A stretch of 64,000 nucleotides of DNA from Thermoleophilia bacterium (GCA_027493445.1 JAOSKU010000001.1:248001-312000), one strand, 5' to 3'; shown: positions 35,935-45,395, numbered from the stretch's first letter. Notes: a model not told the origin generated them from the letters alone. Numbers and translations: made by a program.

Positions 35935-37599
35935 GTGAAGCAGCTGATCATCTCGGCCGAGGGGGTCGAGAGCCGGGTGGCCATGCTCGAGCAGGGAAAG
36001 CTGGCCGAGCTGTTCATCGAGCGCCAGGAGCGGCGCTCCCTGGTGGGCAACATCTACCGGGGCAAGGTCGAGAACGTATTGGCCGGCATGGATGCGGCCT
36101 TCGTCGACATCGGGTTGGAGAAGAACGGCTTTCTGTATGTCGACGAAGTGTATCTGCCCGAGGAGAGCGATGCCAGACCCAAGAAGATCACGCAGCTCTT
36201 GCGGCCGGGCCAGGTCATCGATGTGCAGGTCATCAAGGACCCCATGGGCGCCAAAGGCGCTCGGCTCACCACCCAGCTCAGCATCGCCGGACGGTATCTC
36301 GTCTATCTGCCCGAGGGGACCATATGCGGAGTCTCCCGTCGTCTGCCCGACGCCGAGCGACTCCGCCTGCGGAACTTGTGCCGGGAGATCAAGCCGCCGG
36401 GCGCCGGAGTCATCATCCGCACGGTGGCCGAGGGCGTGAGCGAGAAGGCCATCACTCGTGATCTTCGATTCCTGGAGAAGCTCTGGTCGACGGTCACGCG
36501 CCGGCTGGAGACGATCGAGGCTCCCGCCATGGTCTACTCCGAGGCCGAGCTCCCCTTGAAGATCGTGCGCGACCTGTTCAACGAAGACTTCACTCAGATT
36601 CTGGTCGACGACGAGCCTCTCCTCAAGAAGATCAACGGGTTTCTGCAGGCGACCACCCCCGAGCTGGCGGACCGCCTGGAGCTGTATCGCGGCAGCAAGC
36701 CATTGTTCGAGACCTACGGCTTGGAGCTGGAGATCGAGAAGGGCTTGGAACGGCGGGTTGATCTGCCTTCGGGCGGTTACCTGGTCATCGACGACACCGA
36801 GGCCATGACGGTGGTCGACGTCAACACGGGCCGCTACGTGGGTCGCAAGTTCCTGGAGGACACCATCCTCAAGACCAACCTCGAGGCTTGCCGCGAGGTT
36901 GTGCGCCAGATGCGCATCCGCGACATCGGGGGCATCATCATCATCGACTTTATCGACATGTCTCGGCGTGAGAACCGGGAGCAAGTGCTGGCGACCCTCG
37001 AGGCCGAGCTGGCGAAGGACCGCACCAAGACCTACGTGGTCGAGCTCTCGCCCCTGGGTCTCGTGGAGATGACGCGGCAGAACCTGACCGACGGGATCCG
37101 GGGCATCATGACGACCACCTGTCCTACATGCCGCGGAGAGGGGGTCGTGCTTTCGGCCGAGACCCTGGTGCTTGCCACGGAGCGGCGGCTGCGCCGTCTG
37201 GCGGAGTCGTCCCAGGCCGAGGCCTTCCTGATCGAGGTCCACCCACGGGTCGCCCAGGTGCTCCTGCAGAACGGCCGGGCCCGCCTGGCCGCGCTCGAGG
37301 CGGAGACGGGAAAGATCCTGGTGGTCGAGGGGGTCCCGCATCTGCCCGAGGACGGCTTCGAAATGGCCGCTGAAGGTGCCCGGGAGGTGATCACCCGGGC
37401 GGGCCTGCCGGTGTCGGCGGGTCAGGTGATCGAAGTCACCATCGATGAGGTGCACGCCTACAACCGCCGGGACGGCATTGCCCATGTTGATGGTCTGGCG
37501 GTCTGCGTAGCTGGGGCCGCCGACGCGGTCGGCCAAACCGTAAGAGTGGCTGTGGACGAGGTCACCCGAGCCTGTGCCTATGCCCATCTTTCGGAGTGA
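35935..37599 (+). CDS. rng: Ribonuclease E/G family endoribonuclease
   Basis: 554 residues, 5'-monophosphate-sensing endoribonuclease for rRNA and mRNA processing. An S1 domain (RRSLVGNIYRGKVENVLAGM, AAFVDIGLEKNGFLYVDEVY) precedes the catalytic DNase-like domain with its metal-binding aspartates in VVDVNTGRYVG and IIIIDFIDM. The Zn-link is CPTCRGEG. A C-terminal TRAM-like stretch (VIEVTIDEVHAYNRRDGIAH) is present. GTG 35935 (VKQLIIS) gives the normal family N-terminus; GTG 35914 would overlap the GGAAAGG ribosome site. Precedes rplU-rpmA, the common arrangement. Confidence 0.93.
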   Translation: MKQLIISAEGVESRVAMLEQGKLAELFIERQERRSLVGNIYRGKVENVLAGMDAAFVDIGLEKNGFLYVDEVYLPEESDARPKKITQLLRPGQVIDVQVIKDPMGAKGARLTTQLSIAGRYLVYLPEGTICGVSRRLPDAERLRLRNLCREIKPPGAGVIIRTVAEGVSEKAITRDLRFLEKLWSTVTRRLETIEAPAMVYSEAELPLKIVRDLFNEDFTQILVDDEPLLKKINGFLQATTPELADRLELYRGSKPLFETYGLELEIEKGLERRVDLPSGGYLVIDDTEAMTVVDVNTGRYVGRKFLEDTILKTNLEACREVVRQMRIRDIGGIIIIDFIDMSRRENREQVLATLEAELAKDRTKTYVVELSPLGLVEMTRQNLTDGIRGIMTTTCPTCRGEGVVLSAETLVLATERRLRRLAESSQAEAFLIEVHPRVAQVLLQNGRARLAALEAETGKILVVEGVPHLPEDGFEMAAEGAREVITRAGLPVSAGQVIEVTIDEVHAYNRRDGIAHVDGLAVCVAGAADAVGQTVRVAVDEVTRACAYAHLSE

Positions 37600-37658
37600 T
37601 CTGCGGGACGGGGAGCCGATCAGCGTGGTCCGTTCGGTGGTCGGCGGGACGGTTTTCC

Positions 37659-37667
37659 TGCTATACT
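37659..37667 (+). promoter_or_regulatory. Extended -10 promoter for rplU-rpmA
   Basis: TGCTATACT contains the -10 hexamer TATACT and an upstream TGn extension. It predicts a leader of about 65 bases before rplU, which could hold the leader structures often found for L21 operons, though none is obvious by eye. Confidence 0.6.
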
Positions 37668-37738
37668 ACGGCGTTCGTAGCCCCGGGTTTTTCGTCCGGA
37701 GGCGAGATCTTCGGGGATAGAAAGAGCGAGGAGCGCAC

Positions 37739-38035
37739 ATGTTTGCCATCGTGGACATAGGCGGGAAGCAGTATCGTGCTGAGATCGGCCGCGAGATCGT
37801 GGTTGACCGGCTGGCCGCTGAGCAAGGTGCGACTGTGGAGTTCGCTCCGATCCTCGTCTCGAGTGACGACGGCGTGACCATAGGTGAGACTGCTCCTAAA
37901 GTCAAGGCCCGGGTGGTCGAGCATCTGCGTGGTCCCAAGCTGGTGGTCTTCAAGTTCAAGCCCAAGCGGGGCTTCAAGCGCAAGAACGGTTTTCGGAGCG
38001 CTTTGACGCGCCTCGAGATCGACACAATCGGTTAG
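37739..38035 (+). CDS. rplU: 50S ribosomal protein L21
   Basis: 98 residues: [33 protein letters not shown] and the C-terminal [20 protein letters not shown] then TRLEIDTI. Slightly shorter than the 103-residue norm but with both conserved ends. ATG start after GAGGAG. Confidence 0.97.
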   Translation: MFAIVDIGGKQYRAEIGREIVVDRLAAEQGATVEFAPILVSSDDGVTIGETAPKVKARVVEHLRGPKLVVFKFKPKRGFKRKNGFRSALTRLEIDTIG

Positions 38036-38048
38036 GAAGGGCGGAAGG

Positions 38049-38303
38049 ATGGCTCACAAGAAAGGTGGCGGAAGCTCCCGCAACGGACGCGATTCCAACG
38101 CGCAGCGTCTTGGTGTGAAGGCCTTCGGCGGCCAGGTTGTGACCGCGGGCTCCATCCTGGTGCGCCAGCGCGGTACCCGTTTCCATCCCGGCGACAACGT
38201 GGGCATCGGTTCCGACGATACACTCTTCGCCAAGATCGACGGTCAGGTCGTGTTCAGCGCGGGCAAGGCCGGCCGCAAGATCAGCGTCGTCGCCTCCGCT
38301 TAG
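38049..38303 (+). CDS. rpmA: 50S ribosomal protein L27
   Basis: 84 residues beginning [20 protein letters not shown], with [20 protein letters not shown]. The AHKKGGG start is exposed without the N-terminal extension cleaved in Firmicutes. Co-transcribed with rplU. A repeat element begins at the last base of its stop codon. Confidence 0.97.
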   Translation: MAHKKGGGSSRNGRDSNAQRLGVKAFGGQVVTAGSILVRQRGTRFHPGDNVGIGSDDTLFAKIDGQVVFSAGKAGRKISVVASA

Positions 38304-38464
38304 AGCTCGTTTCAGAATGACGCTTCGCCGTCAGAGCGCGCTGGGCGAGTGCGAGGCAAGAACGCAGGGAGCGGGCGTAGCAGAGTTACGGACGCGACCG
38401 AGGACGCCGCATCGGGCCGTCCAGTGCGGTCGCGGCGGCCAAGGCTTCGTTTTGAAACGAGCTC
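38303..38464 (+). repeat. Intergenic inverted-terminus repeat, copy 5 (162 bp, full length)
   Basis: Same orientation and length as copy 1. Left end GAGCTCGTTTCAGAATGACG; right end reverse-complements to GAGCTCGTTTCAAAACGAAG. Outer 12 bases are perfectly inverted. The central hairpin is CGTAGC-AGA-GTTACG, with one G-U pair in RNA. It fills most of the space between rpmA and obgE. Confidence 0.92.
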
Positions 38465-38507
38465 CTAGTCCTGGCCTCGCCGAGCTGGGGCGCCCCGCCC
38501 GCCGGCC

Positions 38508-39878
38508 GTGTTTTCCGATCACGCCAAGATCCACGTAGCGGCCGGCCGCGGAGGCAGCGGTTGCGCCTCCTTCCGCCGGGAAAAGCACGTGCCCAGAGGA
38601 GGTCCCGATGGCGGTGACGGCGGCCCTGGCGGCAACGTGTGGATCGTGGCTGATCCGCAGTTACGCGATCTGAGCAGTTTCGCGCGGCGCGTGCACTTCA
38701 AGGCGGGTGTCGGACGCCATGGACAGGGGGGCCGCAAGGACGGCGGGTCAGGTGCCGACAAAGAGATCCCTGTGCCCCTGGGTACGCAGGTCTGGGTCGA
38801 GCGGGCCCTGATGGCCGACGTCGTCCGTTTGGGCCAGCGGGTACTGGTGGCCAGAGGTGGTCAGGGCGGGCGCGGCAACCAGCGCTTCGTGAGCGCTGTC
38901 CGGCAAGCCCCCAAGTTCGCCGAGCTGGGAGAGGAGGGCGAGAGTCGTTGGCTCGAGCTCACCCTCAAGCTCATGGCTGATGTCGGTCTGGCCGGCCTTC
39001 CCAACGCAGGCAAATCCTCTCTCTTACGTCGCGTCTCGAACGCCAGGCCAAAGGTGGCCGAGTACCCGTTCACTACCGTCCAGCCCCTGCTCGGCGTGGT
39101 CGAGGTTCCCGGAGGGGAGGCAACATTCATTCTGGCCGACGTCCCTGGTCTCCTGGAGGGCGCCAGCAGCGGTGTGGGTCTGGGACACGAGTTCCTGGCA
39201 CACCTGGAGCGCTGTCATCTACTCTTGCACGTGGTGGACGCCACCGGTTACTACGACGCCCCGCCTGCGGAAAACTTCCGCACCATCATGCGCGAGCTCG
39301 ACGCTCACACCCCCGAACTGGGTCGTAAGCCGCAGGTGGTAGTGCTCAACAAAGTCGACGTCGTCGACCAGGCGACGCTGCAGTCTCGGATAGCCTCGTT
39401 GCGGGAGTTGGTGGCCGAGCTGCGCTCTCAAGGGCACCCGGCATACCGCTGGGAGCTGCACGGGGAGATGGCCCCCCTGGAGCGCATGGTCTGGCCGGTG
39501 TCGGCCGTGACTGGCGAGGGCCTCGGCCCCCTCTTGCGCTGGGTTGGCTCCCTGGTGAGCGAGGTGCGCGGGGACGAGGTCTCACCGGGGGCGGTGGGGG
39601 TCGCGGCTGAGGGTGAGGAGGAGGGCGGACACGTTCTCTACCAACCTGCGGGAGTGGACCTGGTTCCCTTCCGTGTGCGCCGGGAAGCCGACTATTTCGT
39701 GGTCGAGGGCGAGGCGGTCGAGCGCCTCGTCCGGCGCTTCGACCTGGAGAACGACCAGGCGGTACGTTACGTGGCCGAGCGGCTCGAACGTCTGGGGGTG
39801 TACGATGCGCTTCGTGAACGAGGCGCGGCTGCAGGCGACGAGGTGTACATCGGCGAATATGAGTTCGAGTACCAGTAG
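38508..39878 (+). CDS. obgE: Obg-family GTPase (CgtA/ObgE)
   Basis: 456-residue GTPase for 50S maturation and stress response. The N-terminal Obg domain has glycine-rich blocks (VAAGRGGSGCASFRREKHVP, GPGGNVW, GRHGQGGRKDGGSGADKEI). G domain: ADVGLAGLPNAGKSSLL (G1 near residue 162), FTTVQPLLGVV, ILADVPGLLEGAS (G3), VVLNKVD (G4), VSAVTGEGL (G5). The C-terminal OCT-like domain follows. The GTG start has no good ribosome site. Confidence 0.95.
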   Translation: MFSDHAKIHVAAGRGGSGCASFRREKHVPRGGPDGGDGGPGGNVWIVADPQLRDLSSFARRVHFKAGVGRHGQGGRKDGGSGADKEIPVPLGTQVWVERALMADVVRLGQRVLVARGGQGGRGNQRFVSAVRQAPKFAELGEEGESRWLELTLKLMADVGLAGLPNAGKSSLLRRVSNARPKVAEYPFTTVQPLLGVVEVPGGEATFILADVPGLLEGASSGVGLGHEFLAHLERCHLLLHVVDATGYYDAPPAENFRTIMRELDAHTPELGRKPQVVVLNKVDVVDQATLQSRIASLRELVAELRSQGHPAYRWELHGEMAPLERMVWPVSAVTGEGLGPLLRWVGSLVSEVRGDEVSPGAVGVAAEGEEEGGHVLYQPAGVDLVPFRVRREADYFVVEGEAVERLVRRFDLENDQAVRYVAERLERLGVYDALRERGAAAGDEVYIGEYEFEYQ

Positions 39879-39905
39879 GTGAATGGCGAAGGTGGCTGAA
39901 GGGCG

Positions 39906-41021
39906 GTGTGTGCTGGTGTGAGCGGGGCGTCGAAGACCGTCGTGGTCAAGATCGGGTCGAGCACTCTCACCGACGAGCGGGGCAAGTTCCGTCTCGGACC
40001 CATGGCCGGGCGGGTGGCTGAGATCTGCGGCCTGCACCGGCAGGGCCATCGTGTGGTGCTGGTCTCATCCGGCGCCGTCTCGTCGGGCATGGGTCTGCTA
40101 CGCATGCCGGCCCGTCCCACCGAGGTGGTCGATCTACAGGCGTCGGCTGCTGTGGGCCAGGGGCACCTCTATCACACCTACAGCCAGTTGTTCGCCCACG
40201 AGGAGGTCATCACGGCTCAGGTGTTGTTGACCGCATTCGACATCAGCGCCCGCACCCAGTATCTGAACGCCCGGAACACCCTGCGCCGCCTGCTGGAATG
40301 GAAGGTGGTGCCCATCGTCAACGAGAACGACACCACTTCTACAGACGAGCTCTGCTTCGGCGACAACGACACTCTCGCTGCTCAAGCCGCTCTGCTGGTG
40401 AAGGCCGACTTGCTGATCTTGCTCACTGACACCGAGGGGCTCTACACCGCCAATCCGCAGGAGGATCCGCAAGCCCGCCTTATCCACGAGGTGAAGGATT
40501 TTGCCGAGATCGACGGGATCGACACCGGGTCGAAGGGGAGGCTCGGTCTCGGGGGCATGCGGAGTAAGGTGGCTGCGGCCCGCATTGCGACGAGCGGTGG
40601 GGTGACCACTGTCATCGCTCGCGGGGCCCGCCCGGGAGTCATCGGCGCGGTGATGGCCGGTGAGTCCGTGGGCACCAGGTTCGGGCCCCGCGACTTGGGG
40701 CTCGGCGCCTTCAAGCAGTGGCTGCTGTATGCCAAGCCTGCGAAGGGTCGGGTCGTGGTCGACGGTGGGGCTGAGGAAGCTCTGCGGGATAACCGCAGTC
40801 TGCTTCCAGTGGGGGTGCTGTGCGTTGAAGGCGACTTCGCGGCGGGTGACGCCATTAGCGTCGTGAACGAAAGAGGGCAGGAGCTGGCCAAGGGCATCAG
40901 CAACTACACTCACGATGAGCTCGACAGGGTCAAAGGATTACGGAGCGATCGCATCGCTGAACGCTTACCCTTGGCTACCCCTGAGGCTGTCCACAGAGAC
41001 TATCTGGTGCTGGTAGAGTAG
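39906..41021 (+). CDS. proB: Glutamate 5-kinase
   Basis: 371 residues, first step of proline synthesis. Amino-acid-kinase domain: VVVKIGSSTLTDE, VLVSSGAVSSGMGLL, VPIVNENDTTSTDE, LILLTDTEGLYTANP, GLGGMRSKVAAARIATSGG. A C-terminal PUA domain (AKGRVVVDGGAEEALRDNRS) is present. GTG 39906 is used; GTG 39918 is equally possible. Followed by proA after 56 bases. Confidence 0.95.
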   Translation: MCAGVSGASKTVVVKIGSSTLTDERGKFRLGPMAGRVAEICGLHRQGHRVVLVSSGAVSSGMGLLRMPARPTEVVDLQASAAVGQGHLYHTYSQLFAHEEVITAQVLLTAFDISARTQYLNARNTLRRLLEWKVVPIVNENDTTSTDELCFGDNDTLAAQAALLVKADLLILLTDTEGLYTANPQEDPQARLIHEVKDFAEIDGIDTGSKGRLGLGGMRSKVAAARIATSGGVTTVIARGARPGVIGAVMAGESVGTRFGPRDLGLGAFKQWLLYAKPAKGRVVVDGGAEEALRDNRSLLPVGVLCVEGDFAAGDAISVVNERGQELAKGISNYTHDELDRVKGLRSDRIAERLPLATPEAVHRDYLVLVE

Positions 41022-41077
41022 TAGCGGCAAGAGAGCCGCGGCCGGCGGCCTTGCCTCGGGACACGAGAGGAGAGCGG

Positions 41078-42331
41078 GTGGACATCACGAAGCTGGCTGG
41101 AGCCGCGAAACGCGCCTCCGGGGTCTTGGCTGGCGCATCGTCCACCAAGAAGAATCAGGCCCTTCTGGAGATGGCGGAGGCTCTCGAACGCCGCATGGGC
41201 GAGATCCTCCAGGAGAACGCCGAGGACGTGGCGGCCGGTCGCAGGAAAGGCCTGTCCGGCGCGCTCATCGATCGGCTCCTGCTCGACGAGGAGAGAGTGC
41301 ACGGTATGGCCGAAGCCCTGCGTCAGGTGGCCACCCTGCCTGACCCGGTGGGCGAGATCGTGGAGGGCTGGCGCACGGCAGAGGGCCTCGAGATCCGCAA
41401 GGTGCGGGTGCCTTTCGGCGTGGTCGCCGTCATCTACGAGGCACGGCCCAACGTCACCGTTGATGCGGCCGCGCTCTGCCTGAAGACAGGCAATGCGGTG
41501 GTGCTGCGTGGTGGGGGCGACGCCTATCACTCCAACCGCATCCTGGCCGAAGCGATCACCGGTGCCGTCATGGAGGCCGGCCTACCGGGTGACGCCATCC
41601 AGTTCGTCACCACCCGGGAACGCGAAGTGCTCGTGGACCTCCTGCGGCTGACTCACCTCATCGACCTGGTCATACCCCGGGGAGGGGAGCAGCTGAAGGA
41701 GTTCCTGGTCGAACACTCGCGTGTGCCGGTGATCTATGCCGCCGGGGGCAACTGCCACGTGTACGTGGACCGGGCCGCCGACCTTCGCCAGGCGCTGGAT
41801 ATCACGGTGAACGCCAAGGTCCAGCGGCCCGGGGTCTGCAACGCGGCCGAGACTCTGCTTGTGCACGAAGCGGTTGCCGGACACTTCCTACCCGCCGTGG
41901 TGAAGGAGCTCAGCGACCGCAAAGTCACGCTCTACATCGATCAGAAGGCCAGGGATCATCTGGGCGAACAGTGGGCCGGGCTGGCCCTCGCCACCGAGAG
42001 ACACTACGCCACCGAGTTCCTGGCCCTGGAGATGGCCGTGAAGGTCGTGGGGTCGGTCGACGAGGCCATCGAGCACATCAACCAGTACGGCACCGGCCAC
42101 TCAGAAGCCATCGTCACTCAGGACCTCGAGTCGAGTAGGCGCTTCAGCGACGCGGTCGACGCAGCGGCGGTCTATGTGAACGCCTCGACCCGCTTCACCG
42201 ACGGTGCGGTTTACGGTCTCGGGGCGGAAATCGGCATCTCCACCCAGAAGCTCCACGCGCGTGGCCCCCTCGCACTGAAGGAGCTCACGTCGACCAAGTA
42301 CATCGTGACCGGAAGGGGCCACATTCGCTAG
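41078..42331 (+). CDS. proA: Gamma-glutamyl phosphate reductase
   Basis: 417 residues, second step of proline synthesis, aldehyde-dehydrogenase fold. VPFGVVAVIYEARPNVTVDA, LVIPRGGEQL-type IDLVIPRGGEQLKEF, NAKVQRPGVCNAAETLLVHE with the catalytic Cys, and TRFTDGAVYGLGAEIGISTQ then KLHARGPLAL are diagnostic. GTG 41078 follows AGAGGAGAG; the open stretch from 41051 is less family-like. Confidence 0.95.
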   Translation: MDITKLAGAAKRASGVLAGASSTKKNQALLEMAEALERRMGEILQENAEDVAAGRRKGLSGALIDRLLLDEERVHGMAEALRQVATLPDPVGEIVEGWRTAEGLEIRKVRVPFGVVAVIYEARPNVTVDAAALCLKTGNAVVLRGGGDAYHSNRILAEAITGAVMEAGLPGDAIQFVTTREREVLVDLLRLTHLIDLVIPRGGEQLKEFLVEHSRVPVIYAAGGNCHVYVDRAADLRQALDITVNAKVQRPGVCNAAETLLVHEAVAGHFLPAVVKELSDRKVTLYIDQKARDHLGEQWAGLALATERHYATEFLALEMAVKVVGSVDEAIEHINQYGTGHSEAIVTQDLESSRRFSDAVDAAAVYVNASTRFTDGAVYGLGAEIGISTQKLHARGPLALKELTSTKYIVTGRGHIR

Positions 42332-42400
42332 CAGGCTGCCGGAAAGTCCATGGACCGCCATGTTCGGACACGACTACTCGTGGCGCCCCGGCCGGCGGCC

Positions 42401-42471
42401 GCGACCGAGAACGCGGCATGGCGCCGCCCCATACTGCCCGGTGGCCGGGGCTTCGTTTTTCAACGGCCTCC
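42401..42471 (+). repeat. Intergenic repeat fragment, copy 6 (right half, variant end)
   Basis: From GCGACCGAGAACGCGGCATG to the end GGCTTCGTTTTTCAACGGCC plus TCC, matching the reverse complement of the first part of copy 4. The left half of the element is missing or replaced by unrelated sequence (42332-42400). Lies between proA and nadD. Confidence 0.8.
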
Positions 42472-42501
42472 CAGGCCGGAGCATCCCATCGGAGGAGACG
42501 A

Positions 42502-43176
42502 GTGGACCCGACAGAGCGGCTGAGAGAGCGTCCCGGAATCCGCCTAGGGATCATGGGGGGCACTTTCGACCCCATTCATATCGGGCATCTGGTGACGGCT
42601 GAGGAGGCCCGCCAGCAGTTCCGTCTAGACGAGGTCGTGTTCATGCCCACGGGCATCGCTCCCCACAAGCAGGGACAAGTAGCCCCGCCCGAGACCCGCT
42701 ACCTTCTGGCCAGCATCGCAACGGCCACCAACCCCCATTTCTGGGTTTCGCGCCTGGAGATCGACGCTCCCGGCGTGGACTATACCGTCGACACCCTGAA
42801 GAAGCTGGCCGAGGTCTTCCCGGCCGACAGCAAGCTCCTCTTCATCACAGGAGCGGACGCAGTGCTCGAAATCCTCACCTGGAAGCAACCCGAGCGGGTG
42901 CTCGAGCTTTGCACTGTCATCGCCGCCACGCGACCTGGGTACGACCTTGGCCGGCTGGCTGAAGTTCTCTCCGGGCTGGAGCGGGCGGACAGGGTGCATA
43001 CCATGGAGATCCCGGCGCTGGCCCTTTCCTCGAGCATGATCCGCGAGCGGCTGGCGGCCGGCCGCGGCGTGCGATACCTGGTGCCCGAGGGCGTGGCCGA
43101 GGTCATCGAGAAGTCCGGGGTGTACGCTTCCCGCCACCCGGCTGGGGCTTCCACGGGGGAGGAGCCTGGTGGCTGA
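42502..43176 (+). CDS. nadD: Nicotinate-nucleotide adenylyltransferase
   Basis: 224 residues, NAD synthesis. LGIMGGTFDPIHIGHLVTAE holds the GxFDPxHxGH nucleotidyltransferase motif; FMPTGIAPHKQ and LFITGADAVLEILTW follow; ISSSMIRERLAAGRGVRYLV-type sequence (LALSSSMIRERL) closes the active site. GTG 42502 follows GGAGGAG. Overlaps the next gene by 8 bases. Confidence 0.95.
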   Translation: MDPTERLRERPGIRLGIMGGTFDPIHIGHLVTAEEARQQFRLDEVVFMPTGIAPHKQGQVAPPETRYLLASIATATNPHFWVSRLEIDAPGVDYTVDTLKKLAEVFPADSKLLFITGADAVLEILTWKQPERVLELCTVIAATRPGYDLGRLAEVLSGLERADRVHTMEIPALALSSSMIRERLAAGRGVRYLVPEGVAEVIEKSGVYASRHPAGASTGEEPGG

Positions 43177-44248
43177 CCGGGGCCGGTCCGCAGGGTATCG
43201 TCAGAAACGCCGGGCCTTGGAGAGGAGCAGGCGGCGGCGCAAGCGCCGCCGCCTCACGACCCTGGGAATCGCCGGCGTGCTGCTGGTGGTCGGCCTGTAT
43301 CTCGGCCTGGGGGACTTGCGCGGAGGCGATGGCGGCGGCGAGGTGGCCGGCTCTTCCACGACCGAAACCACCATCGAGGTGTCCGGCGATGTGGTGGCGG
43401 CCGTCCTGCTGCGGGTCACCGACGTCGGCGGAGAGCACGTGGTCGCGCTCCTCGATCCTGCAAGGACGCCCAGCTTCATCCTGACCTTCCCGCCGGACAC
43501 ATTGATCCAGGCGTCGAGCGGCTTCGAGCCCCTGGCGTCCCTGCTCGACGAGTCCGATCTGCAAGCCGCGGCTTCGGGCATCGAAGCCCTCACGGGCTCG
43601 CGGCCCACGGCGTTGGCACGGGTGGTCTGGGCCGATCTGCTTGCGGCGGTGGCCGGGGACACGGCGGACACCCTGCCCGCTCAAGTGCCGGGGGATAGAG
43701 CTGAGACCGGCCGGGTGGTTGCCCGGGCGGTGGCGGCGCTGGCCGCCAATGCCGGGGGCGGAGGTGACGCGATCGCGAGCCTGCCTCTTGAGGGCGACGG
43801 GGAAATCGTGCGTTCGGCGCTCGAGGCGTTTTCTTCGGCAGTGGGGGTGGCCGAGGTGCTGCCCGGACGGGTGGTGGAGGGCACCGGCTTTACCTACTAC
43901 GAGCCCGACTCCGCCGCCACCCAATCGCTGCTGGGCGGGGCTCCGGCCGAACAGGCGGTCTCGGTCGAGGTGCAGAATGGCTCCGGGACGGTGGGTATCG
44001 CCCAGAAAGTCTCCGAAGCGATTGAACCGTTGGGTTACACGCTGCTCCCCCCCAAGAACGCCGATGCCTTCCCGAACGTCGAGACCACGCAGATCTTCGC
44101 CGCCTCCGGCGTTTTGGCCGAAGCCGACAGGATCCGTGGCGTCCTGGGCACGGGCACCGTGGTGAAGCAGGACGACCTGCCGGCGCAGCGCATCGTTGTG
44201 GTGGTGGGCAAGGACCTGTCCATGGACGACCTGGGATCGAACGGGTAG
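43169..44248 (+). CDS. Membrane-anchored LytR_C-domain protein
   Basis: 359 residues. A very basic N-terminus (RRRRKRRR) precedes one transmembrane helix (LTTLGIAGVLLVVGLYLGL, about 29-47). An extracytoplasmic region resembling the LytR-CpsA-Psr accessory domain follows without clear catalytic arginines (VVALLDPARTPSFILTFPPD). The C-terminal LytR_C domain is VEVQNGSGTVGIAQKVSEAI followed by LGYTLL. Probably cell-envelope associated; other nadD-linked members in actinobacteria have a similar layout. In many genomes rsfS follows at this site, but not here. Confidence 0.8.
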   Translation: MADRGRSAGYRQKRRALERSRRRRKRRRLTTLGIAGVLLVVGLYLGLGDLRGGDGGGEVAGSSTTETTIEVSGDVVAAVLLRVTDVGGEHVVALLDPARTPSFILTFPPDTLIQASSGFEPLASLLDESDLQAAASGIEALTGSRPTALARVVWADLLAAVAGDTADTLPAQVPGDRAETGRVVARAVAALAANAGGGGDAIASLPLEGDGEIVRSALEAFSSAVGVAEVLPGRVVEGTGFTYYEPDSAATQSLLGGAPAEQAVSVEVQNGSGTVGIAQKVSEAIEPLGYTLLPPKNADAFPNVETTQIFAASGVLAEADRIRGVLGTGTVVKQDDLPAQRIVVVVGKDLSMDDLGSNG

Positions 44249-44264
44249 AGCGGGGGCCAGCAAG

Positions 44265-45283
44265 GTGACGGACTTGGCGCGCTACAGCAGACAGACGCTC
44301 TTCGCTCCCATCGGCCTGCAGGGGCAGCGGCGCCTGGCCGCCGCCCGGGTGGGCCTGGTCGGGTGCGGCGCTCTGGGCTCGGTCGTCGCCGGCCATCTGG
44401 TCAGGGCCGGAGTGGGCTTCCTGCGCCTTGCCGATCGCGACTACCTGGAATTGAACAACCTCCAGCGCCAGATGCTGTACACCGAGGCCGACGTCGAGCG
44501 GCGCCTGCCTAAAGCCGTCGCCGCTGCCGAGCATCTGAGAGCCATCAACAGCGAGGTCGTCGTCGAGCCCCTGGTGGCCGACCTGAACCCCTTCTCGGTG
44601 GTCGACTTTGCCGAGGACCTCGACCTGGTGGTCGACGGCACCGACAACTTCGCCGCCCGCTTCCTCATCAACGACCTGGCTGTGGCCCGGGGCATTCCCT
44701 GGGTGTACGGCGGGGTGATCGGGGCGAGCGGCATGACCATGACGGTGGTCCCCGGGGACGGTCCCTGCCTGCGCTGCGTGTTCCCCGAGATGCCCCCGCC
44801 CGGCTCGGCTCCTACGTGTGACACGGCCGGCGTGCTGAACACAGCGGTTGCGGTGGTCGGCAGCCTGGAGGCCAACGAAGTCTATAAACTTGTGGCCGAC
44901 CCCGAGGCCCGTAACCGGGACCTGCTCACGGTCGATCTGTGGGATCTTCGCTTCGAGGCTGTTCACATCGCGCGCGATCCCGAGTGCCCCGCCTGTGGGC
45001 AACGGCGCTTCCCTTTCCTCGAGGCGGTGGAAGAGTTCGCCGCGACCTCCCTTTGCGGTCGAAACGCCGTGCAGGTCGTGCCTCCCCCGGAGCTCGTGTG
45101 GATCTCAGTGCGCTGGGAGAGCGGTTGGCGGCCGTGGGCCAGGTGCGCCGGAACCCGTTCCTGCTCGAGGTCATCGTGGAGGGGGCCACTCTCACCATCT
45201 TTCCCGACGGCCGGGCGATAATCAAAGGCACGGACGACCTCTCCGTGGCGCGAGTCCTGTACGCCCGCTACGTAGGTCAGTAG
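44265..45283 (+). CDS. ThiF/MoeB-type E1-like adenylyltransferase (frame break at about 45087-45091)
   Basis: About 339 residues after correction. Activates the C-terminus of a small ubiquitin-like sulfur carrier. RYSRQTLFAPIGLQGQRRL, the nucleotide loop VGLVGCGALGSVVAGHLVRA, the conserved Arg in NNLQRQMLY, VVDGTDNFAARFLIND, and zinc-binding pairs CLRC and CPAC are present. After SLCGRNAVQVVPP the family sequence continues in another frame as PGARVDLSALGERLAAVGQV and IFPDGRAIIKGTDDLSVARV. This is restored if the C5 run at 45087-45091 is one base short. No rhodanese domain. GTG start at 44265. It is next to cysteine-synthesis genes, suggesting a role in sulfur transfer. Confidence 0.85.
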
Positions 45284-45357
45284 GGGGCGGGTGAGCCAGC
45301 CTCTCCCGGAGCAAGGGGATGGCCGCAGCTCGATCGCCGCCTTGTGGGACACTCGCC

Positions 45358-45385
45358 TTGAAATGGCGCGCGCGCCTGCTAGAAT
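45358..45385 (+). promoter_or_regulatory. Promoter of the Rrf2-cysK-cysE operon
   Basis: -35 TTGAAA at 45358-45363, 16-base spacer, and -10 TAGAAT at 45380-45385 with TGC just before it (extended -10). This is the best-formed promoter in the window. Predicted transcription start is near 45392, about 60 bases before the regulator gene. Confidence 0.75.
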
Positions 45386-45395
45386 CATGTAAACC

